A stretch of 64,000 nt of DNA from Rhodococcoides kyotonense. Its GTDB lineage: Bacteria > Actinomycetota > Actinomycetes > Mycobacteriales > Mycobacteriaceae. Positions 1 to 8,318 of the stretch are shown piece after piece (position 1 is the stretch's first letter; the number at the start of each line of letters is the position of its first letter). Under the pieces are notes generated by a model. The model did no database searches and was not told the DNA's origin. It saw nothing but the letters and a program-made list of their open reading frames with translations. Location: the NCBI RefSeq assembly GCF_001645385.1, contig NZ_LVHI01000032.1, forward strand, positions 1 through 64,000, in the 5' to 3' direction. Both the position numbers and the translations under genes were made by a program.

Positions 1-97
1 TACCGATCACCTCGGCGGCCTCTTTCACCGTCGAGCCCCAACCCAACAGAACCCAGAACAGCATCCGCACCTCATGGGTGTACACCGGACGTCCCAT
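1..97 (-). CDS. Transposase N-terminal fragment (IS30-like), cut by window edge
   Basis: The minus strand reads from an ATG at 97-95 into the left edge, giving MGRPVYTHEVRM... and then a helix-turn-helix-like stretch (STVKEAAEVIG). The opening MGRP, the aromatic FW and the EAA..IG helix resemble the N-terminus of actinobacterial IS30-family transposases. A purine-rich GAGGGA lies about 10 nt upstream of the ATG. Only 32 codons are visible, so the family is a resemblance, not a proof, and intactness cannot be judged. The terminal inverted repeat, if present, should lie in 98-169. Confidence 0.45.
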   Translation of the reverse strand, partial: MGRPVYTHEVRMLFWVLLGWGSTVKEAAEVIG

Positions 98-169
98 CGC
101 AACCATCCCTCAATGATCAGGCACGTTGCGATGACTGCTTGAGACCGCCTACATTCGCACGCACGTGCG

Positions 170-1507
170 CTAGCCGAGCCAGTCCAACACCGCCGCCGCC
201 GTCCACGACTGCTGCATACTCCCGAGCGGCTCACCGGTGAACGGTTCGTAGTACTCGGCGAAGCTGCCGTCACTGGCCTGACGCAACCCCTCCTCGCGCA
301 AGGACAGTGACCGTTCGGCCCACCCTCGCCGCGCGAACGCCCACGAGAAGAGCCACGTGATGACGGGCCACACCGGCCCGCGCCAGTACTCGCGTGGACG
401 GAAGTCCCTCGACACCGGTGACGTCGACGGCGGAACGGCGTATCGCAGGTCGGGGTGTCCACAGAAGCGGGTGCCTTCGAACGTCCGCAGCAGCGTCCGT
501 TCCTGTTCCCGCGGCAACCCACCGCACAGCAGCGGTGCGAACATGGCGATGGTGTCGGTGGTGATCCACCGGCTCGCGCGCACGTCGTAGTCCCGGGCTG
601 CACCGGAGCGAGCATCCGTCGTCGCGATGACGCCTTTCCCGAACCGTTCGGACCAAGCGCGGAGTTCACGGACGTCGGAATTCGGTTTCGAATGTTCCTC
701 GCCGATCGTCGCCAACACGTCGCACGCCATCGCGAACACCGCACTGACGAAGACGTCCTCGACCGCGAAGCTCATCGTGGCCGCCAGGGCCGCGTCGTCG
801 TAGCCCGCTTGTTTCATTTCTTCGACGAGCCAGATGTACCGGTCGTATTCGTGGTTGGTCGGACGTTGCGACGGGTCCGTGATGACGGCGTGGTCCTCGC
901 GCTGGTACGGAGGCATGGCTCCCGCAACGACATTCCGGTACGACGCGTCCCACCGCGGCGAGTTGTCCATGCCGGATTCCCACCCGTGGAACAGGGTGAT
1001 GCGCCCGTTGTTCTCGATGTCGCGCGCCTCGGCGAGCCAGCGATGCCAACGCACGAGGTTCTCCCAGCGACGGTCGAGAAACTCCTCGGCGACGGCCCGA
1101 GTCGTCCGGCCGTGGCGTCGCGAATGATCGAGAATGCGTTGGACGGCGATGGCATGCACCGGAGGCTGCGTGATGCCCGACGTCTGAGGCGCTGTCGGCG
1201 CATGCGCGGCCAGCTGTCCCGTCTCCCACCGTGCCGGACCGGGGAAGTAGCCGTCGACACCGTTCGCGAACACGATGTGCGGAATCATCCCGTTCTTCCA
1301 CTGCGCGGACAGCAGCGTGTCGAGTTCGACGACGGCCCGTTCGACGCTGAGCGGTGCGAGTCCGACGGACACGAACGCCGCGTCCCAACTCCACATGTGG
1401 GGGTACAGCCGCGGGGCGGCGCTGGTCATCGTGCCGAGATCGTTGCCGCGCAGAAGGTAGGCAGCCCGAGCGGCCAGTTGTGTCGAGGTGAATCCGCGGT
1501 CGGCCAT
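170..1507 (-). CDS. ggh: Glucosylglycerate hydrolase (GH63)
   Basis: 445-aa GH63 (alpha/alpha)6-barrel enzyme very like the mycobacterial glucosylglycerate hydrolase, which releases glucose and glycerate from the compatible solute glucosylglycerate, for example after nitrogen limitation. Diagnostic stretches are PHMWSWDAAF (about residues 37-45), NGMIPHIVFANGVDGYFPGP (72-91) and GWESGMDNSPRWD (175-187). D181 and E418 fall within one residue of the acid and base residues I recall for the Mycolicibacterium hassiacum enzyme (D182/E419). The start MADRGFT at 1507 was chosen because it gives the family length and N-terminus; a longer frame to 1606 would add 33 atypical residues. No signal peptide, so cytosolic. 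Divergent from the DinB-like gene. Confidence 0.9.
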   Translation of the reverse strand: MADRGFTSTQLAARAAYLLRGNDLGTMTSAAPRLYPHMWSWDAAFVSVGLAPLSVERAVVELDTLLSAQWKNGMIPHIVFANGVDGYFPGPARWETGQLAAHAPTAPQTSGITQPPVHAIAVQRILDHSRRHGRTTRAVAEEFLDRRWENLVRWHRWLAEARDIENNGRITLFHGWESGMDNSPRWDASYRNVVAGAMPPYQREDHAVITDPSQRPTNHEYDRYIWLVEEMKQAGYDDAALAATMSFAVEDVFVSAVFAMACDVLATIGEEHSKPNSDVRELRAWSERFGKGVIATTDARSGAARDYDVRASRWITTDTIAMFAPLLCGGLPREQERTLLRTFEGTRFCGHPDLRYAVPPSTSPVSRDFRPREYWRGPVWPVITWLFSWAFARRGWAERSLSLREEGLRQASDGSFAEYYEPFTGEPLGSMQQSWTAAAVLDWLG

Positions 1508-1626
1508 GAGACCCAGTGTGCGACCGTTCCCCGTTTTCCGCCTTTCGAGAGACCGAATCGAAAGCGGACCGTATCTGTCCGCAATCGTTCCTACAGTAGT
1601 TTTCACCAGCCACGAAAGGACCCGAC

Positions 1627-2151
1627 ATGACCCTCACCGGTGAGAAGGCCGACATCCTCCGCATGTTCGCCGACCAGCGCAAGAACTTCCTCTACACCGT
1701 CCGCGGCATCACCGACGAGCAGGCGAGGCAGCGCACCACGGTCAGCGAACTGACTCTCGGTGGTCTGCTGAACCACGTCGTCAGTAACGAACGCGGTTGG
1801 ATGAAGGTCATCGCGGACATGGACGAGAACGCCGAGTTCGACCTGTCGCGCATGGGCACCGAGTACGTCATGGGCCCCGACCAGACCGTCGAAGGGTTGA
1901 TCGCCGAGTACGCGCGCGTCGCCGAGGCGACGGAAGCCGCCGTCGCCGATATGGATCTCGACGTCCAAGTACCTTTGCCGACGGCACCGTGGGCGCCCGA
2001 ACGTGCTTGGCAGTCAGCTCGTTTCACGCTGCTGCACATTCTGCGGGAAATCGCGCAGCACGCGGGACACGCCGACATCATCAGAGAGTCGCTCGACGGC
2101 GGCAATACGACCATGGCCATGGCTGCCGAAGCGGGTATGCAGTTCGACTAG
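1627..2151 (+). CDS. DinB/DUF664 family metal-dependent protein
   Basis: 174-aa four-helix-bundle protein of the DinB/YfiT superfamily. It shows the expected metal-ligand histidines H50 (LLNHVV), H145 and H148 (AQHAGHAD), and the EIAQHAGHADIIRE helix is typical of DUF664 members. Such proteins often act as thiol-dependent transferases (mycothiol-linked in actinobacteria), but no substrate can be named here. A clear AAAGGA lies 8-13 nt before the ATG. Followed 9 nt later by an SDR gene on the same strand, probably co-transcribed. Confidence 0.8.
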   Translation: MTLTGEKADILRMFADQRKNFLYTVRGITDEQARQRTTVSELTLGGLLNHVVSNERGWMKVIADMDENAEFDLSRMGTEYVMGPDQTVEGLIAEYARVAEATEAAVADMDLDVQVPLPTAPWAPERAWQSARFTLLHILREIAQHAGHADIIRESLDGGNTTMAMAAEAGMQFD

Positions 2152-2160
2152 TTTGGAGAT

Positions 2161-2832
2161 GTGACTCCAACAGCTTTGGTGACGGGCGCGAGTCGAGGCC
2201 TCGGTGCAGCCGTGGCGAGGCAGCTCGCGTCCGATCACGGTGTGTTCCTCGGTGGACGGACGGAAGAGTCGCTGGCGGACATCACGCGAGAACTGCACGG
2301 CGCGACGCCGTGGCCCGTCGACCTGACCGACCACGACGCCGTAGCCCGCGCAGCCGGCGAGATCGACTCGCTCGACGTGCTGGTACACAACGCAGGCGTC
2401 GCGTCCCTCGGATCCATCGCCGAATCCTCGATCGACGAGTGGCGTCGGCAGTACGAGAGCAACGTCCTCGCCGTCGTCGCGCTGACGCAGGCGCTGCTTC
2501 CTGCGTTGCGACGCGCGGGAGGCCACGTGGTCCTCGTGAACTCCGGCGCCGGGTTGCGCGTCAACCCGGGCTGGGGTGCCTATGCCGCGTCGAAGTTCGC
2601 GCTGCGCGCGTTCGGCGACGCCTTGCGGCAGGAGGAGCCGTCGATTCGGGTCACGTCGATTCACCCCGGGCGCATCGACACGGACATGCAGCGAGCGATC
2701 GTCGCGCACGAGGGCGACGAGTACGACGGCTCGAAGTTCCTGCAGCCCGAGACCGTCGCGCTGGCGATCCGGAACGCCGTCGACACCCCCGCCGACGCGC
2801 ACCCGACCGAGATCGTCATCCGGCCACGGTAG
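2161..2832 (+). CDS. Short-chain dehydrogenase/reductase
   Basis: 223-aa classical SDR. The cofactor motif TGASRGLG is at residues 8-15, NAG at 77-79, and the catalytic triad is S128, Y141, K145 (YAASK). No arginine or acidic rule lets me state the substrate; R12 in the glycine-rich loop suits NADP(H). It resembles the short SDRs annotated as YdfG/sepiapterin-reductase-like. GTG start chosen because it gives the normal N-terminus (TALVTGAS) directly. Lies 9 nt after the DinB-like gene. Confidence 0.85.
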   Translation: MTPTALVTGASRGLGAAVARQLASDHGVFLGGRTEESLADITRELHGATPWPVDLTDHDAVARAAGEIDSLDVLVHNAGVASLGSIAESSIDEWRRQYESNVLAVVALTQALLPALRRAGGHVVLVNSGAGLRVNPGWGAYAASKFALRAFGDALRQEEPSIRVTSIHPGRIDTDMQRAIVAHEGDEYDGSKFLQPETVALAIRNAVDTPADAHPTEIVIRPR

Positions 2833-2879
2833 GTACGTCTCGATACGCGAAACCCGTCGACGAGCTCGAGCGATCGCCC

Positions 2880-2885
2880 TATGGT
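2880..2885 (+). promoter_or_regulatory. -10 box, candidate leaderless promoter of the PPOX gene
   Basis: TATGGT followed by 6 nt and then the ATG of the PPOX-fold gene at 2892. No Shine-Dalgarno sequence is present, which fits leaderless transcription starting at or next to the ATG. Confidence 0.5.
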
Positions 2886-2891
2886 TGCTGC

Positions 2892-3317
2892 ATGCCACTG
2901 TCGAGATCGGAACGTGAAAAATTTCTGTCCGAGCCGCACATCGCGGCACTGTCGGTGTTCGCCGGCAACGATCGAGGTCCGCTGACGGTGCCGATCTGGT
3001 ACCAGTACAGCCCGGGCGGTGAAGCGTGGGTGCTTACCGGAAAGTACTCGAAGAAGGCCGAATTGATCAGGGCTGCCGGACGGTTCAGCCTCATGGTCGA
3101 ACGCGTCGAACCCACGATCAAGTACGTCGCCGTCGACGGGCCCGTCGTCCGAGAGGAAGAAGGGACGGACGCCTACCTCCGCGAGGTGTCCGAACGGTAC
3201 CTGGCACCCGAGAAGGTCGAGGGATACGTGCAGTTCGCCAAGAGCGACCACGGTGACAGCACGGTGTTCTTCCTCGAGCCCGAGCACTGGCTGTCTGCCG
3301 ATATGGGCGCCATCTAG
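2892..3317 (+). CDS. PPOX-class flavin/F420-dependent protein
   Basis: 141-aa split-barrel protein of the pyridoxamine 5'-phosphate oxidase superfamily. It opens with LSRSEREKFLSEPHIAALSV, the usual start of actinobacterial PPOX/F420-binding proteins, followed by the VPIWYQY strand and the KAELIRAAGRFSLMVE helix-strand that shapes the flavin site. FMN, F420 or heme-like cofactor use cannot be told from sequence alone. The stop codon TAG leads directly into a palindrome. Confidence 0.8.
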   Translation: MPLSRSEREKFLSEPHIAALSVFAGNDRGPLTVPIWYQYSPGGEAWVLTGKYSKKAELIRAAGRFSLMVERVEPTIKYVAVDGPVVREEEGTDAYLREVSERYLAPEKVEGYVQFAKSDHGDSTVFFLEPEHWLSADMGAI

Positions 3318-3389
3318 TGCGGCTGCGCCGCCCGTGCGTGCATAGTTCGCCCCTGGGCCAACTTTCCGCGCACGGGTGCCGCAGGCGCA
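3318..3389. terminator. Imperfect inverted repeat after the PPOX gene
   Basis: The arms 3318-3338 and 3369-3389 pair at 18 of 21 positions and begin immediately after the PPOX stop codon. No T-run follows, so this is a factor-independent terminator only by structure. The right arm contains ACTTTCCGCGCACGGGTG, which recurs at the end of leuS (13877-13894). Confidence 0.55.
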
Positions 3390-3393
3390 CTGA

Positions 3394-3399
3394 TAGATT
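3394..3399 (+). promoter_or_regulatory. -10 box, candidate leaderless promoter of glsA
   Basis: TAGATT followed by 6 nt and the GTG start at 3406; no Shine-Dalgarno sequence between them. Confidence 0.45.
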
Positions 3400-3405
3400 T
3401 CCGAC

Positions 3406-4632
3406 GTGAGATCACCGGTTCCCGATTACCTGCGCGAAGTCCTCGACAGCCTGGCCGACAACACGAACGGGGAGGTCGCCGACTACATTCCCGATCTGGC
3501 ACAGGCGAATCCCGACGTCTTCGGAATCGCGGTCACCACCGTCGACGGCCGGACGCACTCGGTGGGCGACGACGAGGTCGAGTTCTCCATCCAGTCCATC
3601 TCGAAGCCGTTCGCGTACGCGGCCGCACTGACCGACCGCGGGTTCGACGCCGTCGCCGCCATCGTCGGTGTCGAGCCGTCGGGAGAGGCCTTCAACGAGC
3701 TGTCCCTCGAAGGCGGGACGCGTCGACCGAAGAACCCGATGATCAACGCAGGCGCCATTGCGACGCACTCCCTTCTGGGTGCCTCGGTCGACGAACGCGT
3801 ATCCCGCGCACTGAGTTTCTTCTCGACGCTCGCCGGGCGGCAGTTGTCCGTCGACGAATCGGTCTGCCGATCCGAATTGGACACCGCAGACCGAAACCTC
3901 GCCATCGCGCACATGCTGCGTAACTACGAAATTCTCTCCGACACTGCCCACGCCGTGGTCGAGGGCTACACGACGCAGTGCTCGATCAACGTGACCGTGC
4001 GCGATCTCGCGGTCATGGGTGCGACGCTCGCCGCCGGGGGAGTGCGGCCCGGAACCGAAGAACGCATCGTCTCCAGAGCCGTTGCGCGACAAGTACTGTC
4101 GGTGATGGCCGGCGCAGGCATGTACGACGCCGCGGGCCACTGGTTGACGACCGTCGGCATCCCTGCGAAAAGCGGTGTCGCAGGCGGTCTTCTGGGTGCA
4201 CTGCCCGGCCAGGTGGGCATCGGCGTCATGTCACCGCGACTGGACAAGCACGGCAACAGTGTTCGCGGCGTGAAGGTCTTCGAGAGATTGTCCGACGACA
4301 TGGGCATGCACCTCATGGCGGCCGAGCCTTACGGATCGTCGGCGCTGCGAAGCATGTCCGACACGTCGGGTGAACTGCGCGTCGAGATACAGGGTGCGGT
4401 GCGTTTCAGCGGTGCGGAGAGCATCCTCGACGCGTTGTCCCACGACACCGGTACCGGCACGGTGGTGTTCGACGCCTCCCGCGTCGATCGCTTCTCCGAC
4501 GTCGGCCGGCGGATGCTCCTCGAGGGGATGCGACGCATCAAGCTCGACGGCCGCGATGTGGTCCTCGTCGATCCCGACGGGGTGCTGCCGGACCCCGACC
4601 TCGGCGACGGTACGTTCCCGCTGCCCCGCTGA
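3406..4632 (+). CDS. glsA: Glutaminase A fused to a STAS domain
   Basis: 408-aa protein. Residues about 1-305 are a serine-dependent glutaminase (glutamine to glutamate plus ammonia) of the beta-lactamase-like fold, with the S64-x-x-K67 motif in SIQSISKPF, the NPMINAGAI strand and GYTTQCS. Residues about 320-405 form a STAS domain (VVFDASRVDRFSDVGRRML), as in anti-sigma-factor antagonists and SLC26 tails. This fusion is known in actinobacterial glutaminases; its role is unproven but could be nucleotide sensing or oligomer control. GTG start. Its stop lies one nucleotide from the stop of the convergent LysR gene. Confidence 0.9.
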   Translation: MRSPVPDYLREVLDSLADNTNGEVADYIPDLAQANPDVFGIAVTTVDGRTHSVGDDEVEFSIQSISKPFAYAAALTDRGFDAVAAIVGVEPSGEAFNELSLEGGTRRPKNPMINAGAIATHSLLGASVDERVSRALSFFSTLAGRQLSVDESVCRSELDTADRNLAIAHMLRNYEILSDTAHAVVEGYTTQCSINVTVRDLAVMGATLAAGGVRPGTEERIVSRAVARQVLSVMAGAGMYDAAGHWLTTVGIPAKSGVAGGLLGALPGQVGIGVMSPRLDKHGNSVRGVKVFERLSDDMGMHLMAAEPYGSSALRSMSDTSGELRVEIQGAVRFSGAESILDALSHDTGTGTVVFDASRVDRFSDVGRRMLLEGMRRIKLDGRDVVLVDPDGVLPDPDLGDGTFPLPR

Positions 4633-4633
4633 G

Positions 4634-5506
4634 TCAGGACCCCTGCCGAAGCAGGTAGTCGGTGAACGCCGCGGTGACCGACGTGGTGTTGCTCGGATTC
4701 GTGACGACGGACACCGTCCGGGTGGGCGCGTCGACCACGTCGATTCTGTGCAACCTCGGGAACAGCGACGCCAACGACGTCGGCAGCAAGGTCACGCCGA
4801 GGCCCGATTCGGTCAGTCCGGCAACGATGTCCGAGGAATCGGCTTCGATGATCGTGCCCCTCGGCACCGAGGACTGTGTGAACGCGTAGTCGGTCTGCAT
4901 TCGGGCTTCGCTGCCCGCGGGCCGGTCGATCATCGTCATGCCGTCCAACTCGACGAGCCTGACGGACCGCCTCCGCGCCCATTCGTGCTCGGCGGCGACG
5001 AACAGCGACAACGGTTCGGTCCACAGGGCCGTCGACGTCAGACCCGTGTGCGTGCGACCGGGCGCGAGGCCGACGATCCCCACGTCGAGCGAGCCGTCGG
5101 AGACCCCGTCGAGCGTGATCGCGCTGCCTCTGGGAAGCAACGACACCGCCGTGTTGGGGTGAGACGCCGTCAGCGACGCGACCGCTGCCACGACGTCGAC
5201 ACGCGTCAGCGGCACGATCATGCCGACGCGAAGGCGTCGTACCTCGGTGGTCGACGGCGAGACGTCGGCGACCAGGCGCGACACCGACCCCAGAACGCCG
5301 TAGGCGCGTTCGAGAAAGACGCGACCGGCATCGGTGACGGTCACGCTTCGGCTCGTTCGGGAAAACAGTTCGACGCCCAACTCGCGTTCGAGGTCGCGGA
5401 TCTGACTGCTGAGCGCGGACTGCGCCACATGGAGTCGGGCGGCGGCGCGGCTGAAATGCTGCTCCTCGGCGACTGCGACGGCGTATTGGATGTGACGGAG
5501 TTCCAC
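4634..5506 (-). CDS. LysR-family transcriptional regulator
   Basis: 290 aa. The N-terminal winged HTH covers about residues 3-60 (FSRAAARLHVAQSALSSQIRDLERELG), followed by a linker helix and a periplasmic-binding-like effector domain from about 90. The first residues MELRHIQYAVAVAEE are the classic LTTR start. It is transcribed away from the MFS carrier at 5579, the usual LTTR arrangement, so the carrier is its likely target. The 72-nt gap (5507-5578) should hold the operator; a repeated GATCGAT-type sequence is there but I cannot assign a site. Confidence 0.88.
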   Translation of the reverse strand: MELRHIQYAVAVAEEQHFSRAAARLHVAQSALSSQIRDLERELGVELFSRTSRSVTVTDAGRVFLERAYGVLGSVSRLVADVSPSTTEVRRLRVGMIVPLTRVDVVAAVASLTASHPNTAVSLLPRGSAITLDGVSDGSLDVGIVGLAPGRTHTGLTSTALWTEPLSLFVAAEHEWARRRSVRLVELDGMTMIDRPAGSEARMQTDYAFTQSSVPRGTIIEADSSDIVAGLTESGLGVTLLPTSLASLFPRLHRIDVVDAPTRTVSVVTNPSNTTSVTAAFTDYLLRQGS

Positions 5507-5578
5507 GCCGCTGATTCTATCGCTGTGACAGATGGATCATGCTGATCGATCTATTGGACAGCACAGTCGCTCGAGAGA

Positions 5579-6790
5579 ATGCTGTTACTCGTGAACACAT
5601 CGTCCAGAGAATCCGGCATCGGCACCCCGGTCGTCGCCCTGATGGCCGTCGCGACCGGCCTGAGTGCCGGAGGCAACTACCTCAATCAGCCACTGCTCGA
5701 TCTCATCGCCACCCAGTTCGGAGTCTCGCAATCCGCTGCCGCGGTGTCGGTGACCGTTGCACAGGTGTCCTACGCGCTCGGACTGCTTCTTCTCGTACCG
5801 CTGGGTGATGTGGTCGACCGCCGGACGTTGAGCGTCGGACTGATGGTGCTCGCCGCGACGGGGCAGGCGATCGCCGGATTCTCCCCAGCTCTGTCGTGGC
5901 TGTTGGTCGGTACCGCGATGGCCGGATTGTTCTCCGTCGCAGCGCAAGTCATCGTTCCGTTCGCGGCCTCGATGGCGCATCCCTCGGACTCGGGGCGCAT
6001 CGTCGGTATCGTCATGGGTGGGCTGCTGACGGGAATCCTGTTGGCGCGCAGCATCTCCGGCGTTCTGTCCGGAGTCACCGGATGGCAGGGGGTCTATAGA
6101 CTGGCGGCGGTACTGATGCTGCTGTCGGCCTTCGGCCTCTGGCGAGTGCTGCCCCGCAACACGACGACTGCCGGCGTCGCATATCTGCCCGCCCTGGTGT
6201 CGATGGGCCGACTCGTGCGTCGTCACCCACGGCTGCGCACGCGGTCGCTGCTCGGAGCGTTGTCTTTCGCGTCGGTCAGTACGGTGTTCGCGACGATGAC
6301 GCTCCTGCTGACCACGAAGTACGGATTCTCTGCGGCCCAGATCGGTCTGATCGGACTCTCGGGCGTCGCCGGTGCGTTGATGGCGTCGGTCGCCGGTCGC
6401 CTGGCCGACCGCGGATACGTGCAATGGGCCACCGGCTCGGGCGTCGTGCTGCTGGTCGCGGTGTGGCTGCTGTTCGCTGTCGGAGGCACGTACTGGCTCG
6501 TGTTCGTGCTGGCGTTCGTGCTCGTCGACCTGGCGTTGCAAGGGGTGCACGTCAGCAACCAGAACGTCGTCTACGCGCTGGAGCCGGAGGCCAGGGCACG
6601 TATCAACTCGATCTACATGACGACGTACTTCGTCGGCGCGTCGGCGGGATCGGCTGCAGGCACGTTCGCCTGGACGCACTTCGGCTGGACGGGCGTCTGC
6701 ATGACGGGAGCTGCTTTCGCAGTCGTGGCGTTGCTGGTCTGGGTGCGGGATCTGCAGCTGAACAAGACCGGGGACCTCGTCACCGTCTAA
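5579..6790 (+). CDS. MFS transporter, YnfM/multidrug-like
   Basis: 403-aa protein with about 12 predicted membrane helices and the MFS loop motif after helix 2 (PLGDVVDRRTLS, residues about 77-88). An AGGNYLNQPLLDLIATQFG opening is typical of YnfM/YbcL-like efflux carriers. The substrate is unknown. Divergent from the LysR regulator. The ATG at 5579 is the longest plausible start; a GTG five codons later (NTSSRES) is an alternative. Its stop TAA overlaps the stop of the Lrp gene on the other strand within the shared tetranucleotide CTAA. Confidence 0.85.
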   Translation: MLLLVNTSSRESGIGTPVVALMAVATGLSAGGNYLNQPLLDLIATQFGVSQSAAAVSVTVAQVSYALGLLLLVPLGDVVDRRTLSVGLMVLAATGQAIAGFSPALSWLLVGTAMAGLFSVAAQVIVPFAASMAHPSDSGRIVGIVMGGLLTGILLARSISGVLSGVTGWQGVYRLAAVLMLLSAFGLWRVLPRNTTTAGVAYLPALVSMGRLVRRHPRLRTRSLLGALSFASVSTVFATMTLLLTTKYGFSAAQIGLIGLSGVAGALMASVAGRLADRGYVQWATGSGVVLLVAVWLLFAVGGTYWLVFVLAFVLVDLALQGVHVSNQNVVYALEPEARARINSIYMTTYFVGASAGSAAGTFAWTHFGWTGVCMTGAAFAVVALLVWVRDLQLNKTGDLVTV

Positions 6791-7251
6791 GGCGCGTCGG
6801 TCTTGATGAGCTTCATCGTGATGCGCGAGTCGACGCGGGCGATGGCCTTGTCGCCCATCAGCTGGACCGTCAACCATTGCTCGTAGGCCGCGAGATCGGC
6901 GACGCGCACGCGAATGAAGTAGTCGGGGATGCCGAACATGCGCCGGAGTTCGGCAACCTCGGGCATCGCTGCGATCCGATCCTCGAACGCCTGCGTCGTC
7001 GCCAGATTCTTGGCGACGAGGTCTGCGTGAATGATGACCTCGAACCCCTTGCCGAGGCGGGTCCGATCGACGATCGCGGAGTATCCGGTGATGATGCCGT
7101 CGTCCTCTAGCTTGCGGACACGCCGCAGGCACGGGGCCGGGGTGAGGCCGACGCGGGCCGCCAATTCCTGGTTGGTCAGGCGACCGTTCTCCTGCAGGAG
7201 CAACAAGATATGTTCGTCGATCGAATCCACGTGAATATCTTGCGCGTGCAT
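6787..7251 (-). CDS. Lrp/AsnC-family regulator
   Basis: 154 aa from the ATG at 7251 (MHAQDIHVDSIDEHIL). The HTH is at about residues 9-55 (NGRLTNQELAARVGLTPAPCLRRVRKLEDDGII) and the RAM/ligand-binding domain follows. A start at 7284 would add 11 residues that family members lack. It is divergent from azlC, and Lrp proteins commonly control azlCD in response to branched-chain amino acids, so it is the probable local regulator. Confidence 0.88.
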   Translation of the reverse strand: MHAQDIHVDSIDEHILLLLQENGRLTNQELAARVGLTPAPCLRRVRKLEDDGIITGYSAIVDRTRLGKGFEVIIHADLVAKNLATTQAFEDRIAAMPEVAELRRMFGIPDYFIRVRVADLAAYEQWLTVQLMGDKAIARVDSRITMKLIKTDAP

Positions 7252-7297
7252 CCCCGTATCGGCAAGATCGAGCAATAAAATCACGCGCCGAATTTCC

Positions 7298-7303
7298 TAT
7301 CCT
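7298..7303 (+). promoter_or_regulatory. -10 box, candidate leaderless promoter of azlCD
   Basis: TATCCT then 6 nt then the azlC ATG at 7310, without a Shine-Dalgarno sequence. The AT-rich tract just upstream (7275-7297) is where an Lrp-type regulator could bind; no clear operator symmetry is visible. Confidence 0.5.
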
Positions 7304-7309
7304 TGCGTC

Positions 7310-7999
7310 ATGACCGTGCACGAAGAACTGCAGCCGACCACCACGGGATCGTTCGTCGACGCGTTCCGCTCGGCGGGCGTGATCTGGTTCGGGCTGTTCA
7401 CATTGGGACTCGGCTTCGGCGTCGTCGTGACGTCGCACGGTTTTCCGTGGTGGATCGCGCCGATCATTTCGGGAGTGCTGTTCGCCGGATCGGTCGAGTT
7501 CGTTCTCATCGGCATGCTCGCGGCGGCTGCGCCTCTGGCAGCGGTTGCGGTGACGACGTTTCTGGTCAATTCGCGACACCTCTTCTACGGGCTGTCGTTC
7601 CCGCTGCATCGTGTCGAGGGCCGATTCGCCAAGCTGTACAGCATCTTTGCGCTGTGCGACGAGGCGTTCGCAATGATCACCAGCCGCATGCGCAGCGGTC
7701 GAATCCTCTGGACGCAGCTGGGACTGCACATGTCGTGGATGGTCGGATCGTTTCTCGGAGGGCTCGCCGGGCACACGGTGCTCGGCGACGTTCAGGGCCT
7801 CGATTTCGTGCTGACAGCTCTGTTCGTCGTCCTCGTAGTCGACGCGTACCGCGCGGACCCGAACCGCGTGACGCTCGTGCTTGCCGTGTTGTCGGGTGCA
7901 GTCGGGTTGCTGTTCTCGCCCGGGTCGATGCTGGTGGTGTCGATGTGCGTGTTCACGATGACGTTGATCGTTCGGCATGTGAGGAGCGCTCGTGCCTGA
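7310..7999 (+). CDS. azlC: AzlC-family branched-chain amino-acid exporter, large subunit
   Basis: 229-aa integral membrane protein with several hydrophobic helices and the family signature NSRHLFYGLSFP (about residues 87-98), followed by DEAFA. AzlC works with the small subunit AzlD to export branched-chain amino acids and analogues (BrnF/BrnE in corynebacteria). The last eight nucleotides overlap the start of azlD. Regulated probably by the divergent Lrp protein. Confidence 0.88.
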   Translation: MTVHEELQPTTTGSFVDAFRSAGVIWFGLFTLGLGFGVVVTSHGFPWWIAPIISGVLFAGSVEFVLIGMLAAAAPLAAVAVTTFLVNSRHLFYGLSFPLHRVEGRFAKLYSIFALCDEAFAMITSRMRSGRILWTQLGLHMSWMVGSFLGGLAGHTVLGDVQGLDFVLTALFVVLVVDAYRADPNRVTLVLAVLSGAVGLLFSPGSMLVVSMCVFTMTLIVRHVRSARA

Positions 8000-8318
8000 T
8001 TACGGCTATCTCGCAGGAGCGGTCGGGGTGGCCGTTGCGATCACATTTGCATTGCGCGCCATACCGTTCGCGGTTCGCGCACGGCTACGTGAATCGGCAC
8101 TGCTGGACTCCATCGGACGGTGGATGCCTCTCGGCGCAGTCGCGATTCTGGCCATGTACGCGCTGTCGTCGATCGACGTCGGCGCTACGCATCACGGGAT
8201 TCCGCAGATCGCAGGCGTTCTCGTCACCGCAGGCGTACACCTCTGGCGACGCAACGTCGCCCTGAGCATCCTCTCCGGGACTGCAGTGTGCGTCGTGCTT
8301 CTGAACTGGGTCGTCTAA
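7992..8318 (+). CDS. azlD: AzlD-family branched-chain amino-acid exporter, small subunit
   Basis: 108-aa protein with three hydrophobic segments, AITFALRAIPF near the N-terminus and a VHLWRRNVALSILSGTAV segment typical of AzlD/BrnE. GTG start overlapping azlC by 8 nt, implying translational coupling. Its TAA stop shares the tetranucleotide CTAA (8315-8318) with the stop of the convergent SGNH-hydrolase gene. Confidence 0.87.
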   Translation: MPDYGYLAGAVGVAVAITFALRAIPFAVRARLRESALLDSIGRWMPLGAVAILAMYALSSIDVGATHHGIPQIAGVLVTAGVHLWRRNVALSILSGTAVCVVLLNWVV

